NCBI RefSeq assembly: GCF_012272835.1
Contig: NZ_JAAWWK010000005.1
Span: 146,125-210,124 of the forward strand
DNA from: Spongiibacter thalassae
GTDB lineage: Bacteria; Pseudomonadota; Gammaproteobacteria; Pseudomonadales; Spongiibacteraceae
Length of the DNA: 64,000 nucleotides
Reading direction: 5' to 3'
The notes beneath the pieces were generated by a model. That model did not search any database and was not told the origin of the DNA. It worked only from the letters and a program-made list of their open reading frames with translations. Positions 60,092 through 64,000 of this stretch are shown here, in pieces; positions within the stretch are counted from its first letter, which is position 1; each line of letters starts with the position of its first letter. Position numbers and translations under genes: made by a program.

Positions 60092-63000
60092 TTACCGGCG
60101 CCTAAAAAGATTCACTTTTATTTCGTTACTCAATAACCCGCCTTCACGCCATGAAGAGATAATTTTTCTTGATTTAAGCCAGCTGACAAAATCTCTATTG
60201 ATAGGAGTATTTTGCAGTTTAGGTCGATGATGCCCGAAATTTATTTCGCAAAATGGTTTCTGAAAACTACCCAAGACATGACGCACTTCCTCAATTGACA
60301 TCAATGAATGATATTTATTAAAGAGCGAAATTTGTGTCGCTATGGGTGTCGAATGCTTTATCAAGGATTGTGCTACAGCTCCATTCACGTAAGATATCGT
60401 AGTGGGGCTTTTGTTAATAATTGGTCCTATAAGTGCTGATCTGTCGGGAAGGTCTACAAGTAACTCCAGATCCACCAATTCGACTATCTTGAGTTTGGAG
60501 GTGCTATCGATTGCAGATCGAAGAAGCTCCTCTCGGAAATCATCGTCGAGTTCAAAGCGTGTTGGATCGGCCAGATATGTGTCTATGTTGGTCGCAACGA
60601 AAAATACCTGCAAATCCCGGTTTTCTGCGAGAGCATCTAGGCTCGCTTTGGAGAAAGTAATTTTTCGTTGATCTATCAGAATTCGGAGCTTGGCTGCCTC
60701 AAGTCCTTCGGGTGGCATATTGAATGGTTTCGGCAGTGCATGTATATAAGCTTTATAGGAGGCATCAGTCAAAGTATCAGCCTCATAAAGGAATCGCCGT
60801 AATTGCTGCGAACCTGTGTCACTTGATATGGGATTTTTGAGGATAGCCAGACGAACATCGTCTTGATCGAGATACCCAATCAAACTCTCTGCATCGAATC
60901 CCTCACTTTCCATAAATGTAATAACATTTTCCCAAACAGGCTCAATGGCGTATAGCTCGAATAGCATAGGGTGTAGTTTAGCAGGTACGCCCTCTAGATT
61001 TGGCAACAGGACTGTTTGCTGCTCAAGAAACTGCCGAAGATCATCTTGGTCGATCGAGTCTTGACGAACTACTGTTAGAATCGCCGCAGCGTCCTCTGTT
61101 GAATTGTCTTCAAGTTCCAAAAGAATATTGTGTAGGTACCGATTGAAGTTCCGCTCGACTCTCTCTATCAATGCGGCATTCTTCGTTGACCTGATTGTAG
61201 TAAAATTCTGAACGCGCAGTGGTTGGAGATCGTGTTCTCCCAAAATTGATTGGTAAGCATGCTCAAGGTTAGCCATTGTTAGCTCGAAAAGCCCCTTCTC
61301 GAACATAAAACGTACAATTTCTGAGTGTTCTTCGATTGCCGCTAGATCATTCACTTCAACGCCAACGCATTCAAGTCGTTCCGGGGTTAATTCGGGTGAA
61401 TTGGCTAGAATCTCTGGAAGGTTCGCGGAAACAAATTCTGGTAGTTCGTCAAAATCCCTTGCGAGGGATTTTAGCTGGCTTTCCGGTAGGCTTGTGAGCA
61501 ACTGGGTAATGTGAGAAACATTGTTGGCGCTGGCAATGGCCGTTGGAACAAGAGATTTCCATGTCTTGACTAGCCCTGAAAGAAGCTCTCCAACATAGCG
61601 GCCGCTCGTATAATAGCCTTTGAAAAAGGCTTCACAACTTTCAAATTCTGATGAGAGAAAGCCGAAAAGCTTCTCCGTTTGGTTGAGGTAACGACTCCGC
61701 TCACTAAGGAGACTATCGATAATACGTATATTCAAGACATAGCTTTGCCGGAAGTCTTCATCTCGCATTGCAGCGATGACCTCTTTTGGATTGTCGATAG
61801 GAAAATCCGGCTCTGGAGTGACAAACGCACGTATCTGGATCAGAAATTTATTGTCGTTTGGCGACAAACGGCCTGAGTGAAAGAGTGAGGTGTACTGGTA
61901 GTAAGTATCGTCGAGATGCCCTTCTAGGATTAGAAAACGCGCGAGCTTTCCGTTTTTCCCGAAGTCTTCGAAAAGATCTTGGATTCGGTTGGCATTTAAA
62001 CGCAACAGCTCGTTGAACTTCGTGGTGCGAAGCGTTGCAATCCTCGACTTAAGGTCACGTATTTGTCGAAGGCTCCTGCTCTTGCTATCCGCCGCCTTGC
62101 CTTCGATCTCCTCTTTGCGTTGCTGATAGGATTTCTGAGAATTCACCTCGCTTTGTAATTTGGATACATTGACCGGCTCGTGGTGACGTTGTGCGGTGCG
62201 GCTCCACAAGCGAGTCGACTCAATCAGTTGTTCGAAAGACTCGTGGTTAACTACTTGAGAAAGCTGGACCCATCCTCGTTGGTCATTACTGACGCTAACC
62301 ACATTCGGTGGAAGCCTTTCAATCAGGGCCATAGAATAAATTTGCCGCAATTCTCTCAGATCCGATGGTGTCTGTCGCTCGGCAACTTCAAGCTGCCTTT
62401 CGAGTTCTGTAATCTCGGCTCTATGCGCCTCCTCGGCCTGATGAATTAACTCCCCTTGGCGGTTTAGGATTCTATAGAGATTACCCGAGTCGCGGTGCAA
62501 TTGTTCGAAGTCCCTTGGATAGACGTTCTTATAGATCAGGATCGCGAGGAGCTTATTGGCGTCGAGAATGGTTTCTCCATCCGTTTCCAAGTTGGCTACG
62601 TAAATGGCATATTCATTGAAGATGTTCTGGATTAATCTAAGATCGTTCAGATACCGTGATACCTCCCTAAGAAACTGCCGATCAAGACGCTCGTCAAGCT
62701 CAAGTCTCTTTCCTTGCTCTAGTACCATGTCGATCGAATTAGACGTATTGATGATGGGAATCACAGGAATGATGAATTCGAAGAACTTTGTTCGATCAGT
62801 ATTGGTGAACATATCGTCGCGCAAGGCGTAGAGGAATCTGATGGTTCTCCTCACACCTGCATTCTCGTTCACGAGGCTATTAATTTCACGTAGTGTGACG
62901 AAGATTTCGGCATTATTAAATCGATCTAGATCCTCAATGATCACAAGGTCGTAGTCAGTGGATTGGAAAAAGTAGATGATTTCATCTAGGTGGCGGTTCA

Positions 63001-63706
63001 GTATAGAAGCCTGGTCATCATGTGCTGGCTTGATCTCAACGTCTTTCAACGAGATGCTCTTGAGTGACAGACCAAAGCTCGCGACATAAAAGTGATGCAG
63101 TGTCACCCAGAAAAACGTTGCTGCGAGCGTAATGCTGCCCAGGTTAAACCAGTTGCCGAGGGACAGCGGAACGAAAAATGCGCCGCTGATGATGTCTTCT
63201 CGCTCATGTAATACGTACCAAATCGCAATAATCCCAAGCACTATGTATAGAGATTTGAATACTGCCCCAACACCGGGCGACTGAATTCTTTTAAACCGTG
63301 ATAAAGGAAGCCTGTTTGCGTCAGCACCATACAACATTTGTTGCAGGATACTTCTCTCAATCTCTTGGCGACTGACGCTCTCGCTCCCCAAAGTTGCCTC
63401 GGGAGTGAACGCAGCGAGTGAGATATGAAGCGCAGGCCGCCGATACTTTTTCAGGAATGTTTGGATAATACTGCTCTTTCCTGATCCATAGGGGCCAGTT
63501 AATGCAATATTGGTAACTTTTGTATTGCTCGTTGCATACATGATCGCTTCAGAGTAGATCCCGGTCTCGTCTGCCTCATCGGTCGGTGCAAGGTCCACGA
63601 ACTTCGACTGCGCACCGATGGAGCGCTCCTTACTCTCCAACCATGAAACGGTGGTATTGAGCCTGTTAGAAAGGCGTCTTGCTATGGAGGTGATGGTCTT
63701 TATCAT
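60092..63706 (-). CDS. YobI-type membrane P-loop NTPase (candidate defence or conflict gene)
   Basis: A protein of about 1204 aa from ATG 63706 (a TTG at 63772 would add 22 residues). Walker A GPYGSGKSS near residues 71-79, Walker B LVIIEDLDRF near 254-263, and a sensor-like LYALRDDMF near 292. Two membrane segments near 150-167 and 178-210 split the NTPase. A coiled-coil-rich middle (TELERQLEVAERQ and EEIEGKAADSKSRSLRQIRDLKSR) leads to a long helical-repeat C-terminus. This architecture is that of YobI-ATPase / KAP-like proteins, which often occur in defence islands; function here is inference. It lies alone 84 bases upstream of the GNAT operon. Confidence 0.85.
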   Translation of the reverse strand: MIKTITSIARRLSNRLNTTVSWLESKERSIGAQSKFVDLAPTDEADETGIYSEAIMYATSNTKVTNIALTGPYGSGKSSIIQTFLKKYRRPALHISLAAFTPEATLGSESVSRQEIERSILQQMLYGADANRLPLSRFKRIQSPGVGAVFKSLYIVLGIIAIWYVLHEREDIISGAFFVPLSLGNWFNLGSITLAATFFWVTLHHFYVASFGLSLKSISLKDVEIKPAHDDQASILNRHLDEIIYFFQSTDYDLVIIEDLDRFNNAEIFVTLREINSLVNENAGVRRTIRFLYALRDDMFTNTDRTKFFEFIIPVIPIINTSNSIDMVLEQGKRLELDERLDRQFLREVSRYLNDLRLIQNIFNEYAIYVANLETDGETILDANKLLAILIYKNVYPRDFEQLHRDSGNLYRILNRQGELIHQAEEAHRAEITELERQLEVAERQTPSDLRELRQIYSMALIERLPPNVVSVSNDQRGWVQLSQVVNHESFEQLIESTRLWSRTAQRHHEPVNVSKLQSEVNSQKSYQQRKEEIEGKAADSKSRSLRQIRDLKSRIATLRTTKFNELLRLNANRIQDLFEDFGKNGKLARFLILEGHLDDTYYQYTSLFHSGRLSPNDNKFLIQIRAFVTPEPDFPIDNPKEVIAAMRDEDFRQSYVLNIRIIDSLLSERSRYLNQTEKLFGFLSSEFESCEAFFKGYYTSGRYVGELLSGLVKTWKSLVPTAIASANNVSHITQLLTSLPESQLKSLARDFDELPEFVSANLPEILANSPELTPERLECVGVEVNDLAAIEEHSEIVRFMFEKGLFELTMANLEHAYQSILGEHDLQPLRVQNFTTIRSTKNAALIERVERNFNRYLHNILLELEDNSTEDAAAILTVVRQDSIDQDDLRQFLEQQTVLLPNLEGVPAKLHPMLFELYAIEPVWENVITFMESEGFDAESLIGYLDQDDVRLAILKNPISSDTGSQQLRRFLYEADTLTDASYKAYIHALPKPFNMPPEGLEAAKLRILIDQRKITFSKASLDALAENRDLQVFFVATNIDTYLADPTRFELDDDFREELLRSAIDSTSKLKIVELVDLELLVDLPDRSALIGPIINKSPTTISYVNGAVAQSLIKHSTPIATQISLFNKYHSLMSIEEVRHVLGSFQKPFCEINFGHHRPKLQNTPINRDFVSWLKSRKIISSWREGGLLSNEIKVNLFRRR

Positions 63707-63772
63707 GCGATGCTGAATTAGCTTACCCTTAAGAGACGATAATGCATCCAATGCTGCCCTAACTCTGCGCAA

Positions 63773-64000
63773 GCAAAGCTGTTCATTTAATTTCTATGTT
63801 TGGACTCGGAGGTCAAAGGTTTCATATTGCAGCATTCAGATAGTGGATACCAGTGAGTATCGAATAGCGGTTTCGGGCCGATATGGAGGTCGTGGCTGCA
63901 GTATAGTTGTCTACTCTGAGGCCAAAACGGTCACCCACACAATCGCGGCCAGCTACATATTGGATATGAGCTGAATCAGCGGATGTAACCCCGCCTCAGA
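63773..64000. other. Right edge, no gene seen
   Basis: A 228-base AT/GC-mixed stretch upstream of the NTPase gene. I see no gene or convincing promoter. It probably contains the promoter of the NTPase gene. Confidence 0.4.

Overview
The window looks like a chromosomal segment of a marine-type, aerobic, lipid-degrading gammaproteobacterium. A relative of Spongiibacteraceae or another member of the former Cellvibrionales is my guess, but no marker here fixes the family. Support comes from the yqjD-yqjE-yqjK stress operon, a DUF5062 gene, large TonB-dependent receptors with EVLVTAQK-type plugs, AlkK-like acyl-CoA ligase and GMC oxidoreductase genes, and an initiator tRNA with gammaproteobacterial sequence. 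Most of the window is GC-rich; the restriction-modification block (about 0.9-4.0 kb) and the right-hand island (from 53.6 kb) are visibly more AT-rich and look acquired.

Layout. 0-4 kb: the 5' part of arsH, a small unknown gene, then a complete EcoRII-type module on the minus strand (Dcm-like methyltransferase, EcoRII-like nuclease, Vsr repair nuclease). 4-9 kb: a TetR/quinone-oxidoreductase pair with two matching operators, a DUF2804 gene and a lipoprotein subtilase. 9.4-15.1 kb: a plus-strand redox cluster (diheme cytochrome c, MauG/CcpA-type peroxidase, beta-helix protein ending in a cytochrome c domain, TonB receptor). 15-21 kb: HDOD/degenerate-GGDEF protein, acyl-CoA ligase, GMC oxidoreductase, methyltransferase. 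21-29.4 kb: a tightly overlapping minus-strand operon (FAD monooxygenase, BASS transporter, epimerase, SDR, TauE/SafE transporter) followed by a TonB receptor and facing a divergent AraC regulator; this reads as an uptake and oxidation pathway for a hydrophobic carboxylate or terpenoid/steroid-like substrate. 29.5-37.7 kb: lipoprotein hydrolase, a MshEN-like protein, DUF5062, a non-canonical groESL pair, scoAB and a LysR regulator. 37.7-53.4 kb: katG, MFS exporter, a nuclease-helicase fusion with VRR-NUC partner, a large lipoprotein, ELM1 and GT25 cell-surface glycosylation genes, and the yqjDEK / csbD / BON envelope-stress group.

53.6 kb to the right edge: an integrative element inserted at initiator tRNA-Met. 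It carries a tyrosine integrase, an overlapping AlpA/Xis-like gene, a replication-relaxation-type gene, a roughly 500-base array of GC-rich hairpins including an 85-base cloverleaf-like fold, an unknown small gene, a GNAT-VOC-GrpB-GrpB operon and a large membrane YobI-type P-loop NTPase that may be a defence gene. No second attachment site was found, so the element probably continues past the window.

The most interesting unexplained items are the hairpin array beside the replication-relaxation gene, the YobI-type NTPase, the beta-helix/cytochrome fusion cluster and the five-gene oxidation operon.
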